Positions 25,712-35,800 of a stretch of DNA of 64,000 nucleotides are shown in pieces. The position numbers and the translations under genes were made by a program. This DNA is from Calditrichia bacterium. GTDB lineage: Bacteria > Calditrichota > Calditrichia > RBG-13-44-9 > J075. Under the pieces are notes generated by a model that was not told the origin of the DNA, did not search any database, and was given only the letters and a program-made list of their open reading frames with translations. The stretch spans positions 62,001 through 126,000 of the forward strand of contig JACKAP010000003.1 of the NCBI GenBank assembly GCA_020635015.1. The letters are read 5' to 3'. Every line of letters starts with the position of its first letter. Position 1 is the first letter of the stretch.

Positions 25712-25823
25712 TCCACGGATTGCACGGATTTGCACAGATTCGTTAATGGGTTAATGGGTTGATGAGTTAATGGGTAAAAACATCAACAAACCATAATCCG
25801 CGTTAATCCGTGTAATCCGTGGA
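25712..25823. repeat. Inverted-repeat element, TCCACGGATTA type, with nested TTAATGGG repeats
   Basis: Outer arms start TCCACGGATTGCACGGATT on the left and end AATCCGTGTAATCCGTGGA on the right; the arms are about 29 bases and mostly complementary. The core holds four TTAATGGG-like 8-base units (25744-25778). It lies 16 bases past the stop of the porin-like gene. Same family as 32637, 48404, 49358 and 54773. Confidence 0.85.
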
Positions 25824-25838
25824 CAAAAAAACAACATC

Positions 25839-27050
25839 TCAATACTGATGCGCACCATGCGCGCCGATCACGAACACAACCCGCAGCAGCACCCGGTTGA
25901 AGCTGTCCTGTTCCGCCGGATCGCCATGTTGAAATTGCAGCTCGACTTTCTGGAATTCCGTGGCCTGAAAGTTCAGGATGGCCGAATAAGCTTTCTCGGC
26001 AATTTCATCGTTTTCCGGGAACTGGGAATAATCGTAGCGCAGCCCGGCAAACCAGCGTTTGGAGAGCTGGTAGCGCATAAAGCTATAGAGCGCCCAACTG
26101 TTGATCGTTTCCGGGCCGCTGTCCCGCTCGCTGAACAGCGCCTCGCTCATCCATTCGAAACTGCGGTAACGGCTGGCGCGCAGGGGCTTCCACTTCAGGG
26201 TCAAGTCCACCCCCCCGATGCGGGTCTTACTGCCGGAGGGATCGTTGACGCCGCTGATGCCGCTCAAGCCGATTTCCAGGCTGGTATTTTGATTCAGGTC
26301 GAAGAAGTTCTTCAGGTGCGCCAGGTACAGCAGGTGATTGCCGCCCCCGGCGAAAGAAGGGCCTTCCACCGCTCCGGAGGTCGCCTCCACCGTCAGCTCC
26401 TGGTAGAAATTCAATGGATTGGGGATCAGCCAGCTCAGCGAAAGTCCCCGGTCGTTCAGCCCCTCTTCCCCGAAGTAGTTCACATACATCCGCGGCATAT
26501 CCAGAAAATTTAGCGCGTGGGGATGAAAAAGATTGATTCTCCCAAAGCTGCTGCGGAATTTACCGCCTTTCAATTGCAGGCCGAAGGGCAGCGCGAGGGT
26601 GGTGAAATAAGCTTCCTCCAATTCCGCTCCAAACTCCCCGCTTTCGGCGATGGCTGAATCCGGTCCGGCAAAGGGATCTTCGCTTTCCCGCCCGAAGCCG
26701 ACGTAAAAGTCCGCCCGGCTGTAGGGGTCGACGTAGGCCCGGAAAGAGAATTCCGCTTCCGAGAGGCCGCTGTCATATTGCTTGACCACCGCGCCTTTTT
26801 CCGCGCCACTGCCTAAGAAGGAACCGATCACGCTGATCTGCGGGTTTAAAATTCGGCGGTTTTGCACCACCGTCCCGCCCGGCTGTGCGGTGGCGGCAGT
26901 TGCGGTGCTGTCTGCGCCCAGGGATTTGGCCAGCTCCGCCTCCAGGGCCTTCTCAGCCGCCGACTGTTTGCTGCTGTCGGGAGCGCTTTCCTGGGCCAGC
27001 ATAAGGGTGCTTAAAAAAAGTATGGGTAATATCATTAAAAATCGTTTCAC
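25839..27050 (-). CDS. Putative outer-membrane porin-like protein of a metal-uptake locus
   Basis: Encodes 403 residues from a GTG start at 27050 (VKRFLMILPILFLSTLMLAQ), chosen because AAGGAG is seven bases away and a signal peptide follows at once. An N-terminal acidic helix (SAAEKALEAELAKSLG) precedes a long beta-rich region with typical barrel strands (DFYVGFGRESEDPF, KWFAGLRYDYSQ) ending RVVFVIGAHGAHQY. Similar proteins are often found next to zinc ABC transporters in this group of phyla. Function as a metal-uptake porin is inferred from the neighbours. Confidence 0.65.
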   Translation of the reverse strand: MKRFLMILPILFLSTLMLAQESAPDSSKQSAAEKALEAELAKSLGADSTATAATAQPGGTVVQNRRILNPQISVIGSFLGSGAEKGAVVKQYDSGLSEAEFSFRAYVDPYSRADFYVGFGRESEDPFAGPDSAIAESGEFGAELEEAYFTTLALPFGLQLKGGKFRSSFGRINLFHPHALNFLDMPRMYVNYFGEEGLNDRGLSLSWLIPNPLNFYQELTVEATSGAVEGPSFAGGGNHLLYLAHLKNFFDLNQNTSLEIGLSGISGVNDPSGSKTRIGGVDLTLKWKPLRASRYRSFEWMSEALFSERDSGPETINSWALYSFMRYQLSKRWFAGLRYDYSQFPENDEIAEKAYSAILNFQATEFQKVELQFQHGDPAEQDSFNRVLLRVVFVIGAHGAHQY

Positions 27051-27238
27051 GATTCTGCTCCTTTGCACCTGGTTGTCATCATAACCGGATGATCGCATCT
27101 GCTTCGCAACTGGCGGTGCGCCGATGCGGCAGTTGCTACCTGTAATTACCCGATGCCGGCGCACTCATATCGATACGATACGAGTATGTCCCGTGAACCG
27201 GGAGCCTGTCCGGATTATCTATCGTAATACCGCGTCCG

Positions 27239-27646
27239 TTAAACCGGAAGCGGCCGGGTCTGGTCGTGGTGATGAGAGGTGAGGCAGATGATGGGAGGAG
27301 CGCGGTTGACCGGCCGGATAACATCGCCCGCAACCTTCGGGCAGAAAAAAGGATAAGCCGTTTCATTCTCCAGGGGAAAATAAGCCCTGGGCGTAAGGTT
27401 TGTTGTGTGCAGCGCCGGGGTCTTCTCGAAAATGCACACCAGGCACACCGGCAGATGATGTGCCGGCGCTTCGTCTTCAGCAACCAGGGAAGACGATCCG
27501 GCATGGGAATAGCGGGGATCCAATAAACGGTTGTGGGTATGAAAAACCGGTTGCCCCAGGATCAGACCGGCCAGGAAGATCAGCAGCAGGAGAAATGTCG
27601 ATCGGGTTCGCCGTTTCAAGTTCCGCATTCCTTTGGTAATGAGCAT
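27239..27646 (-). CDS. Small His/Cys-containing membrane-anchored protein
   Basis: Encodes up to 135 residues. A basic N-terminus and one hydrophobic segment (FLLLLIFLAGLILGQ) precede a periplasmic part with HTHNR, YSHAG, HHLPVCLVCIFEK and CLTSHHHDQ. The Cys/His content and the position before the porin and zinc-type ABC genes suggest a metal-related role, and it resembles DUF2946-like proteins. The start is uncertain: neither the ATG at 27646 nor that at 27628 has a well-spaced ribosome-binding site. The 188-base gap to the porin gene holds nothing I can name. Confidence 0.5.
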   Translation of the reverse strand: MLITKGMRNLKRRTRSTFLLLLIFLAGLILGQPVFHTHNRLLDPRYSHAGSSSLVAEDEAPAHHLPVCLVCIFEKTPALHTTNLTPRAYFPLENETAYPFFCPKVAGDVIRPVNRAPPIICLTSHHHDQTRPLPV

Positions 27647-27731
27647 CGAGTCGTCAGCAAGTTAAACTTTTAAACGCTGTATGTCAAGTGATGGAATTCG
27701 ACCGCTTAAGGGCGCCCAGCAAGACCGCTTT

Positions 27732-29723
27732 TCAGGCATCCGGTGCCTGCCGCTGCGCTACATCGTGGTTTTCGATATAGGCCTTGAATGTCTGCAAATT
27801 CTGGAATTCGCCGATTACGCCCACCAGATCGGCCTCCCGGAAAACGAAGCTAGCTTCCGGATTGGGAAAGAAATCCTCGCCGCGGATAATCGCCACGATC
27901 GACACCCCGGTGACGCTGCGGATCTGCAGCGCACCAATGCTCTTGTTGTTGAAATGGCTGCCTTGCTTGACATTGACCCAGCGCAGGTCCAGCCCCCGGG
28001 AGACGCTTTTCAACTGGGAGATGATGCGGTAGTCTTCATCGGATTTGTAGAGCGGCGCGTAGAGTTCCTTGTGCACCAGATCCGTGAAATCATGAATTTT
28101 ATTCAGCGGGATATTGAGGTGGATCAGCGCCTGGCGGGTTAGCTCCAGGCTGGCCTCAAACTCCGGCTGCACTACCTCATAAACTCCCTTTTCATGTAAC
28201 TCCACCATGTGCTCGGCATTCGTTGCCCGGGCGACAATACTCAGGTGTTTGTTCAGCTTGCGTGCATGATCGACAATCGCATTGGCCGCCACCGCCGAGG
28301 GAATGGTGATAATCAGCAGACGCGCCTGGCCGATCTGCGCCGCCTCCAGCACGATGTCCTGGGAGGCATCGCCGTAGACCGCCGGCAGGCCGTCGGATTT
28401 GGCCTGTTCGATCCGGCGGTGATCGAGTTCGATAACCACAAAATTCAACGCAAGGCGTTTGAGAATGCGGGCGATATTCTGTCCCACCTGGCCGCACCCG
28501 GCGATCACGATATGGTCGTGCAGCCCTTCCCGGGGGAGGTTGATGGTCTCCAGATGCTCATGGCGGAACCAGGATTTTTTCAGGGAATACAGCGGGTTGG
28601 TCAGCCCGGCGATGAAGGGGGTGAGGAACATCGTGACCACCGCCGTGGTCAGGATCAGCGAGTAGAGCTCGGTGCTGATGGAGCCGGTGTTAATCCCAAC
28701 CCGCGCCAGCACGAAGGAAAACTCCCCCACCTGAAACAACCCCAGGCCCACCGCGATCGGCACCACGTTTCCATAGCCGAAAAGCCGGCTGATCACTGCA
28801 AAAATGATCCCCTTCCCCACCACGACCAGCACGATCAGCAGGGCAACCGTCTGGAAATTCGCCGCCAGAAAGCGCAGATCCAACAGCATGCCTACCGAGG
28901 TAAAGAACAGCAGCCCGAAGATATCGCGCAGCGGAATGATGTCGCTGAGGGCCTGATATCCATAATCCGATTCACTCAGCACCATCCCCACCACAAATGC
29001 GCCCAGGGCGAAGGAAAGCCCGAAAAAATGGGTGCCGTAACCGATGCCCAATCCGAGGGCAGTGATGGTCAAGAGAAAAAATTCCCGCGAATTCCAACTG
29101 GCGGCGTAGCGCATCAGCCGGGGGAGCAGGCGGGTGCCCAACACAAAGATCAGCAGCAGGAAGATCGCCGCCTTGAGAGCGGCCAGGCCAACGACCGGCA
29201 GGCCGGAAGCCGGGTCGTTCAACTGGGGCAGGATGATCATCAGCGGCACGATTGCCAGGTCCTGCACGATCAGCATTCCGATCATCACCCGGCTGGAGAG
29301 GGTTCCCAGCAGGCCTTTGCTCATGAAGGTCTTCAACACCACCATGGTGCTGGAAACCGACATCAACGCTCCCAGCCACAGTGCATCTTTCCATTCCCAG
29401 CCGAAGGCATAACCGATCAGGTAGCCATAGCCCATGGTCAGCAGCATCTGCAGCGGCGTGCCGATCAGGGCGATGTTGCGCACCGGTTTCAGTTCATTGA
29501 GGGAAAATTCCAGACCGAGGGCAAACAGCAGCAGGGCCACCCCGATCTCCGCCAACATTTCGATATCGTGTATGTCGGATACCGTGATAATCCCGGTATG
29601 GGGCCCGATCAATACGCCGGCTAAAATGTAGCCCAATATCAGGGGCTGTTTTAGAAAATTGGCGATAATACCGCCCGCCAGGGCAAAGAGCACGATCATG
29701 ACGATGTCGCTGGCAATCCCCAT
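27732..29723 (-). CDS. CPA2-family cation/proton antiporter with RCK domain (KefB/YbaL-like)
   Basis: Encodes 663 residues. An N-terminal transporter domain of about twelve membrane segments (1-385) includes the conserved LLLFALGLEFSLNEL and the DLAIVPLM ion-binding segment. A TrkA-N domain follows at about 405-520 (HIVIAGCGQVGQNIARIL, VYGDASQDIVLEAA), then a TrkA-C domain ending near 655. This is a potassium or sodium/proton exchanger gated by nucleotide. AAGAGG inside the end of the upstream aminotransferase gene serves as its ribosome-binding site; the gene starts 3 bases after that stop, which indicates translational coupling. Confidence 0.9.
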   Translation of the reverse strand: MGIASDIVMIVLFALAGGIIANFLKQPLILGYILAGVLIGPHTGIITVSDIHDIEMLAEIGVALLLFALGLEFSLNELKPVRNIALIGTPLQMLLTMGYGYLIGYAFGWEWKDALWLGALMSVSSTMVVLKTFMSKGLLGTLSSRVMIGMLIVQDLAIVPLMIILPQLNDPASGLPVVGLAALKAAIFLLLIFVLGTRLLPRLMRYAASWNSREFFLLTITALGLGIGYGTHFFGLSFALGAFVVGMVLSESDYGYQALSDIIPLRDIFGLLFFTSVGMLLDLRFLAANFQTVALLIVLVVVGKGIIFAVISRLFGYGNVVPIAVGLGLFQVGEFSFVLARVGINTGSISTELYSLILTTAVVTMFLTPFIAGLTNPLYSLKKSWFRHEHLETINLPREGLHDHIVIAGCGQVGQNIARILKRLALNFVVIELDHRRIEQAKSDGLPAVYGDASQDIVLEAAQIGQARLLIITIPSAVAANAIVDHARKLNKHLSIVARATNAEHMVELHEKGVYEVVQPEFEASLELTRQALIHLNIPLNKIHDFTDLVHKELYAPLYKSDEDYRIISQLKSVSRGLDLRWVNVKQGSHFNNKSIGALQIRSVTGVSIVAIIRGEDFFPNPEASFVFREADLVGVIGEFQNLQTFKAYIENHDVAQRQAPDA

Positions 29724-29726
29724 GGG

Positions 29727-31202
29727 CTATACCTCTTGGGTGCGGAAACCCGCTTTAAGATCAATCATTGCCTCGCTGTATTTGGGAGAGCGGAAGTCGC
29801 CGCTATGCTTATCAAATTGGTAATCGGCAGCCATCTTCTCGTGATCCCGCACCACTTCCGCCAGCGCATCGGCGATGAAATCCACTTCTGTTTCGGTCAT
29901 GGTAGGGTGAAGGGATATGCGCACCCAGCCGGGTTTCTGGCTGAGGTCGCCGTGATCGATCATGTCGGTGATCTCCTTGGATTTGCGGGAGTTGATGCGT
30001 AGAAGCACGTGGCCGTAGGTGCCGGCGCAGGAACAGCCTCCGCGGGTCTGGATACCGAAACAGTCGTTAAGCAGGCGCACGACCAGGTTGTGGTGAATCC
30101 CCGGCACATAAAAAGAGATGAACCCGATGCGTTTGCTCTGTTCCGGCTCCAGCACATGCACGCCGGGAATCGCCAGCAGCCGCTGCAGCATGCGGTCTTT
30201 GAGATGATGCTCGCTGGCCAGGATCTTCTCTACCCCCATCTCCTCCTTCAGCAATATCGAAAGCGAGGCCTTGATCGCCTGCAGGAAACCCGGGGTGCCG
30301 CCGTCTTCACGGATCTCGATATCATCAAAAAAGCGATGCTCCCCCCAGGGGTTGGTCCACAGCACCGTCCCCCCGCCGGGATGGTCGGGAATACTGTTGT
30401 CGTAGAGGCTGCGGTCGAAGATGATTACCCCGGAAGAGCCGGGGCCGCCGAGAAATTTATGCGGGGAAAAAAAGATCGCATCCAGCTTCTGCTGCGGATT
30501 CTCCGGATGCATGTCGATATCGACATAAGGCGCGGAAGCGGAGAAGTCGACAAAGCAATAGCCCCCGTGACGGTGAACGATCTCGGCCATCTGATAATAG
30601 GGCGTAATGATGCCGGTGACGTTGGAACAGGCGGTGAAGGAGCCGATGATCAGTTTGCGGGAGGCGTTGGCTTTCAGGATCTCTTCCAGGTGATTGAGGT
30701 CCGGCAGGCCGTTGGATTTGCGGCGCACGATCTTGACGTCGCACATGCATTCCTCCCAACTGGTCTGGTTGGAATGGTGCTCCATGTGGGTGATGATGAT
30801 CAGGGGGCGTTCATCCCCTGCCGGTTCTATCCGCTCGATATATTTTTCCGGCACCCGCAGACCGAGAATACGCTGAAATTTATTGATCACTGCGGTCATG
30901 CCGAACCCGGCAAACAGCAGCACATCTTCATCCGCGGCATTGACGTGGCTTTTGATGATGTCATAAGCCTGATGGTAGGCATGGGTCATCACCGTGCCGG
31001 TGAGGGTGGTCTCGGTGTGGGTGTTGGCGACATAGGGCCCGAGCGTGTTGCTGATGTAGGATTCGATCGGCCGGTAGAGCCGCCCGCTGGCCGCCCAGTC
31101 GGCATAGACGATCTTCCGCCGCCCTTGACAGAATTCGTGCTCCAGATTGATGCCGGTGATGTTGCGGCGGAATTTATCAAAATAGGAAGCGAGTGGGTTC
31201 AT
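29727..31202 (-). CDS. Class-V aminotransferase / cysteine desulfurase-like PLP enzyme
   Basis: Encodes 491 residues, longer than typical SufS by about 80. The PLP lysine is K249 in SPHKFLGGPGSSG; D219 in VDFSASAPY pairs with the pyridine nitrogen; H143 in HMEHHSN stacks on the ring. C390 and C392 in RGGCSCAGTYGH occupy the region of the desulfurase cysteine loop, so sulfur transfer is possible but unproven. AAGGAG precedes the start. The ATG overlaps the stop of the fic gene (ATGA), and the antiporter gene follows after 3 bases. The C-terminal extension (about 410-491) is of unknown role. Confidence 0.82.
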   Translation of the reverse strand: MNPLASYFDKFRRNITGINLEHEFCQGRRKIVYADWAASGRLYRPIESYISNTLGPYVANTHTETTLTGTVMTHAYHQAYDIIKSHVNAADEDVLLFAGFGMTAVINKFQRILGLRVPEKYIERIEPAGDERPLIIITHMEHHSNQTSWEECMCDVKIVRRKSNGLPDLNHLEEILKANASRKLIIGSFTACSNVTGIITPYYQMAEIVHRHGGYCFVDFSASAPYVDIDMHPENPQQKLDAIFFSPHKFLGGPGSSGVIIFDRSLYDNSIPDHPGGGTVLWTNPWGEHRFFDDIEIREDGGTPGFLQAIKASLSILLKEEMGVEKILASEHHLKDRMLQRLLAIPGVHVLEPEQSKRIGFISFYVPGIHHNLVVRLLNDCFGIQTRGGCSCAGTYGHVLLRINSRKSKEITDMIDHGDLSQKPGWVRISLHPTMTETEVDFIADALAEVVRDHEKMAADYQFDKHSGDFRSPKYSEAMIDLKAGFRTQEV

Positions 31203-31969
31203 GGTGACTCCTTAAGACATTGGGGCAGCATTTCTAAAAAAGGCAGGCAGCGATCATAATCCAATTCATAGAAATTCACCCCGAGGTTGATCGTTTTATA
31301 ATACGTCTCCTGATGTTCCTTATAATATTTTTCTGAAGGCAACTTCCAGGCTTCCCGGCCCAGGTTTTCCGCCAGGAACCATTTCTCCAACAGCCGGGCC
31401 GCCCGCCCGTTACCGTCAGAGAAGGGATGAATGTGGGCAAAACGCAGGTGCGTCAGGGATGCAAAGTAAAATGTTTCCGTCCGGGTTAACTTTTGCACCA
31501 GGAGTTTGGCAAGCTGCTCGAAGAATGCCCGCATCTCCTTGCTTACATTTTCCGGTTCCACCGCCAGGTACACCAATCCTCGCTCGCTGAATACTCCCAT
31601 GCGATCGGTTCGATAGTTACCCTGGCGGCTTTTGATCAGGAAAGATCTGGAAAGGATTTGATGCGCTTTCAGCAGGTTCTTTTCTGAGAGCGAACGCTGC
31701 TGGGCGAACTCATATGCGGCGATCAAGTCTTCAATTTCTTCCACCTCCTTATGGTGGCGGAATTTTTCTTGCGCCAGCTTCAGGTTCATGAAAGTGTTCA
31801 GATCAATGGTATTGCCCTCGATATTGGAAGAATACACCGCGGAAGCCGCGGTTCTATATCCCAGATCACCGGCCGCTTCGCTAAAATCGAAAGCCTTGAA
31901 CCACGCCTCAATCTGCTGCCCAAGGCGCTGGCGGTATGCGTCGAAATATGTTTTGTCGGTGATTTTCAT
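31199..31969 (-). CDS. Fic-domain AMP transferase, class II (N-terminal inhibitory motif)
   Basis: Encodes 256 residues. The Fic active motif HPFSDGNGRAAR lies at 181-192 with catalytic H181. The inhibitory (S/T)xxxE(G/N) motif is present at 47-52 (SSNIEG), so autoinhibition of the class II type is expected. Such enzymes transfer AMP to protein hydroxyls or, in some cases, remove it. There is no adjacent antitoxin gene, which fits self-inhibition. The 3' end overlaps the aminotransferase start by four bases. No clear ribosome-binding site precedes the ATG; a 45-base dispersed repeat begins 8 bases upstream. Target protein unknown; the operon partners are candidates only by position. Confidence 0.88.
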   Translation of the reverse strand: MKITDKTYFDAYRQRLGQQIEAWFKAFDFSEAAGDLGYRTAASAVYSSNIEGNTIDLNTFMNLKLAQEKFRHHKEVEEIEDLIAAYEFAQQRSLSEKNLLKAHQILSRSFLIKSRQGNYRTDRMGVFSERGLVYLAVEPENVSKEMRAFFEQLAKLLVQKLTRTETFYFASLTHLRFAHIHPFSDGNGRAARLLEKWFLAENLGREAWKLPSEKYYKEHQETYYKTINLGVNFYELDYDRCLPFLEMLPQCLKESP

Positions 31970-31976
31970 AAGTAAG

Positions 31977-32021
31977 TTTGTTGCAGTTATAGATTTCTCA
32001 CAAACTACGTTCGAAATGACG
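31977..32021. repeat. 45-base dispersed repeat, copy 1
   Basis: Begins TTTGTTGCAGTTATAGATTT and matches the reverse complement of 48459-48503 at 43 of 45 positions. It is joined to a half-copy of the GTCATTCCGA...GAGGAATCTG element (to about 32063). Confidence 0.9.
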
Positions 32022-32120
32022 GCGATTGCGTCATTCCGAGGTGCCAGCCGAGGAATCTGTGACTTTAAAAGGCTTACTATGCAACTTTTTAAACATGCTC
32101 TCAGGTATAATCTGCACCTG

Positions 32121-32142
32121 CCTGGGACAACACTGTCCCGGG
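32121..32142. other. Short hairpin in the gap before the STAS gene
   Basis: CCTGGGACA pairs with TGTCCCGGG (one G-T) around four bases. The gap 31970-32266 also holds two TATAAT words (32105-32110 and 32145-32150), which could be -10 elements for the STAS gene; no matching -35 element was convincing. Confidence 0.4.
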
Positions 32143-32266
32143 TATATAATATAAAATTTTTTCCAGATCTGAAAGCGAAATCGGATGATGGGAAAGTCTC
32201 AGGTATTTATTGAAAGCGGCTAAAGATTGTCGTAAATTTCTCTACAACTTACCGGGAGGATTTGCT

Positions 32267-32623
32267 ATGTTCCGCATTGAAGAAGATGCCCGGGGGAAGA
32301 TGGCATCCCTGAAACTGTCGGGGATCATGATTGACACCGACGCCATGGCGCTCAATGACCGCGTGCGCCAGTTAATCGGGCAGGGAAAAAAACAGATCGT
32401 TTTCGATCTGAGCGAGGTGCGGCTGATGAACAGTTGCTTCGGCTTGGGAATCCTGATGGCCTGCTGGAGCTGTCTCAACCGCGCCGGGGGCGAGCTGAAA
32501 CTGGCCTCTCCCAGTGCGAAGGTGCTGCATCTACTGGAAATTACCAAGCTGGACCAGATCTTCGATATTTTTGATACGGTTGCAGAAGCGAAGAGCAGCT
32601 TCGAAGAGGAACTGCCGGTGTGA
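32267..32623 (+). CDS. STAS-domain anti-sigma factor antagonist-like protein
   Basis: Encodes 118 residues from the start at 32267, where GGGAGG is seven bases away. A single STAS domain is present: KQIVFDLSEVRLMNSCFGLGIL, with S56 in the position of the serine phosphorylated in SpoIIAA/RsbV. Such proteins switch partner kinases/anti-sigma factors. No partner kinase, phosphatase or sigma factor is adjacent. It stands alone between the divergent Fic operon and an inverted-repeat element. Confidence 0.85.
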   Translation: MFRIEEDARGKMASLKLSGIMIDTDAMALNDRVRQLIGQGKKQIVFDLSEVRLMNSCFGLGILMACWSCLNRAGGELKLASPSAKVLHLLEITKLDQIFDIFDTVAEAKSSFEEELPV

Positions 32624-32636
32624 GGCTTTTTTTAAG

Positions 32637-32826
32637 TCCACGGATTTCACGGATTAACACTGATTTGTTAAACTGCATGTTCCGAATCATCTGAGCTTTG
32701 ATCATCGTGGAGTGGCAGTAGCAGTGGCAGGAAGTTGACTGCCACTGCTACTGCTACTTGAAAAGCCCGAATTGTCAAAAACTTAAACAGAGATAAAGTT
32801 CAGTGTTAATCCGTGAAATCCGTGGA
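32637..32826. repeat. Inverted-repeat element with perfect 27-base termini and nested palindrome
   Basis: The termini 32637-32663 and 32800-32826 are exact inverted repeats (TCCACGGATTTCACGGATTA and the following seven bases). Inside, AGTGGCAGTAGCAGTGGCAG at 32711-32730 pairs with 32739-32758 with one mismatch around an 8-base loop. The element lies between convergent genes, 14 bases past the STAS stop and 23 bases from the stop of the secreted protein. Confidence 0.92.
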
Positions 32827-32848
32827 CAGTTTTTTAAGACCCCGTTCT

Positions 32849-35800
32849 TTAACGGATCAATGCCATTTTCCGGACCGCCGTAAATTTCCCCGCGGTGAAG
32901 CGGCAGATGTAGATGCCGCTGGAGACCGGCACGCCGGCATCATTGCGGCCGTCCCAGATCACCTCTCGGTATCCCGGGCCTTCCACTGCATTCACTAATG
33001 TGCGCACTCGCTGGCCGAGCAGATTGTAGATCACGATCGTGGCGCGGGTTCTTTCCTTGAGGGCATAGTGAATGGTGGTTGACGGGTTGAAGGGATTGGG
33101 ATAATTCTGCGCCAGAGCGAAGGCCGCCGGGATGATGGCTGCGGGAGGCTCAGCTCCCAGGACCGGGTAAATTATGATCTCGTTTCCGAATTCAATCCAG
33201 ATCTGCTGAGCGAGTCGGGCGTTATCAACCAGGTCGGTCAGTGAAGTGCCGGCGATCAGAGCGAATCCGTAGCGGACGGTGCCCTGGCTGCTGATCTGAA
33301 GCGGAGGCAAACCGAACACCTGGGCATGATCTTCGGCGGTGCCGCTATCTCCGTTGGGATTTGGGTCGCGATTAGCAGTCATATATTCCCATTTATCCGC
33401 GTCGGTCATGTGCGGCGGATAAACTTCCCCGTCCGAAATGGCAATGCGCCGCCCATAGAAGATGTTCGCCGTCAGCGGCACGACCCCCACCCAGCTGTTT
33501 GGGCTGGCGCCTGGATGCATCTCCAGTATTTCAATATAGAAAGGATCGCCGCTATTTATGCCGGAGATCGTATTCATGGAATCGACGATCACCTGGCCGC
33601 GGTCCTGGGCACTCGCCGGATCAACATCCCAGTCAAAAAATCCGCCAACATGCACCTCCCGGGGATCAATGTCGCTATCGTTGGTGACATCCAGGGCAAT
33701 CCATAGAATGTTTTGCGCTCCCAATGTGTCACCGCTGATCGTCGTTTGGGCGACACTGACGAATAGCGGATCTTCGGCATTACTGTCATCAAAGCTGGTT
33801 TCCAGGATCCGCAGATTGTTGGTGGACCGACTGGAATCGAATCCGGTCAGGAATTGGAAATCGGCATCGAAGACCTCATTCTCATCCCGGGCGGCATCCG
33901 AGACATGCGTGGCATAGGTGGCAATCATGACCGCCCCTTCAAAAAGCCGCTGCCCGCTGCTGCCAATCGGGTTGAACTGGAATCCGTTCCCGGGACCGGC
34001 CGGGGGAAATTCGTTCAGGTAACCGATATTACCCTCATTAGTCACCGAGGCCCGGAAGGCACTGGTAATATGATCTGCATACGCCTCGGTCACCGGCACC
34101 GGGGTCACCGATTGGGTATTGCCGTTATCGTCAAATTCGAAAATATACATCCCGTTCGCCGGGGCATTGTAGACATAATCCGAGCTGGCGGCCCCGACAC
34201 CGCCGTCGCCATAAGCGGCATTCCATTGGTGCATCACGGCATATTTATAGAAATTGGGTCCGGCATCCAGGTAGTATTCGATCCGCCACAGGGTGCCGTC
34301 GCGGCTAAGGTCATCGCTGGCAGTATTCCAGCCATTAAAGGAGCCAGCCAGGCTGATCTTCCATTCGTTGATGCCCCCGTCACCGTCCACCAGGAGCGTC
34401 TCGGGATAAACCGTTGCGGTACCGGTCACCATAAATCCGCTGCCGTCTTCCAGGAAGGCATTGGGATCATCTTCCGACCCGGTCCACCAGCCATAGGTGT
34501 TCACATTGTCTACCTGAAGCGTGACGCTGCCGGTAAAGATGTGGTCGCCGGCCACTGCGTCCGGGGGGATGCCGTTGTCGTTCAATTCGACCATCGGCCC
34601 GCTCCAACTGGGATCGTAAACGCCCGACGCATCCCAGGCGCCGTTGACCCAGAAGCTGCGGTACTGGCTGTCCCCGCCGATGCTTGCCGCCAGAATGACC
34701 TCGGCAAACTGGGGCGGCGACTGGTAGGGGGCATTGGGCGTGGGCAGGCTGAAAGCGGTGAAGGTGTTGTTGAGATCCTCGCTGGTTTCATCGGCCCCAT
34801 TCACCCCGTTGCCGCCGGTGGGAGACTGAATCCCTTCGGTAAAGTCGATCCGGTGCAGGGAATACCCGAAGCCATGGTTCAGAGCGGAGGATTGATTGGC
34901 GATCGGAGTATCCGGCAGATAAGCGGACAGCAGGGTGTTGAGGTCCGGTCCGTCGATCGTTACCCCGGTCTTGTCGACCGCTTCGTTGTTGGCCACCGGC
35001 GATCCGCTGTTGTAGAGAAGATAATCCACATCCAGCACCAGGTCATTGCTGCCGTTCCAGTAGTAAAGGATCACCACCTCGTCGCTGTTGGTCAGACCCC
35101 CCTGGTTATTGATACTGCCCGGCACCGCCTCCAACATGTCCGGCACCGCGGGGTCGGTTTCGAATAATTCGTAGGTCGGGAGGATGCCGTAGGTCGTAAA
35201 GAAGGCCGTTCCATTCATGGCAATGGTCTGGTACTCGCCCGCTGGAATTGTAGCTCCGGAGGGGAACCGGGCGTTGAAATCGGCACTGCCGCCCCCTCCT
35301 CCGCCTCCTTCCACGATCTGGTAGTAGTAGACATTGCCGGAGGCAAAAGTCGCATCGGTCAGGTAATAGTTTGTCAGATCCACGGCTTCGGTGCCGGGAT
35401 TATAGATTTCCACGAATTCCCCTTCCGTGGGAGTGACCACGATCTCGCTGACCAGGATCTTGGCCGGCGGCGGGGTGTCCAGCACCGTCAGATCGAAATA
35501 GACCGTGTCGCTTAGCGCCCCGTCGGAGGCAATCACTTCGATGTCAAGATAAATGCCGCTGTTATCGTATCCCGCCACAAAGGTGATTAGCCCGCTGCCG
35601 TCGCCGTTATCGACAAATTGCCCGAAGGGCGGCAGGTTGTTGACGTTCAGGCTCAGTGGATCTAAATCCGGATCAGTGGCACTGACCGGCACATCGAGGG
35701 TCGTGCCCTCGTTCATGCTCTGGTTGGTAAGCGCCGTCAGTAGCGGCGGTTGGTTGGTTGGCACGGTCACCAGTCCCGAGACGCCGTTGATGGTCAGGCT

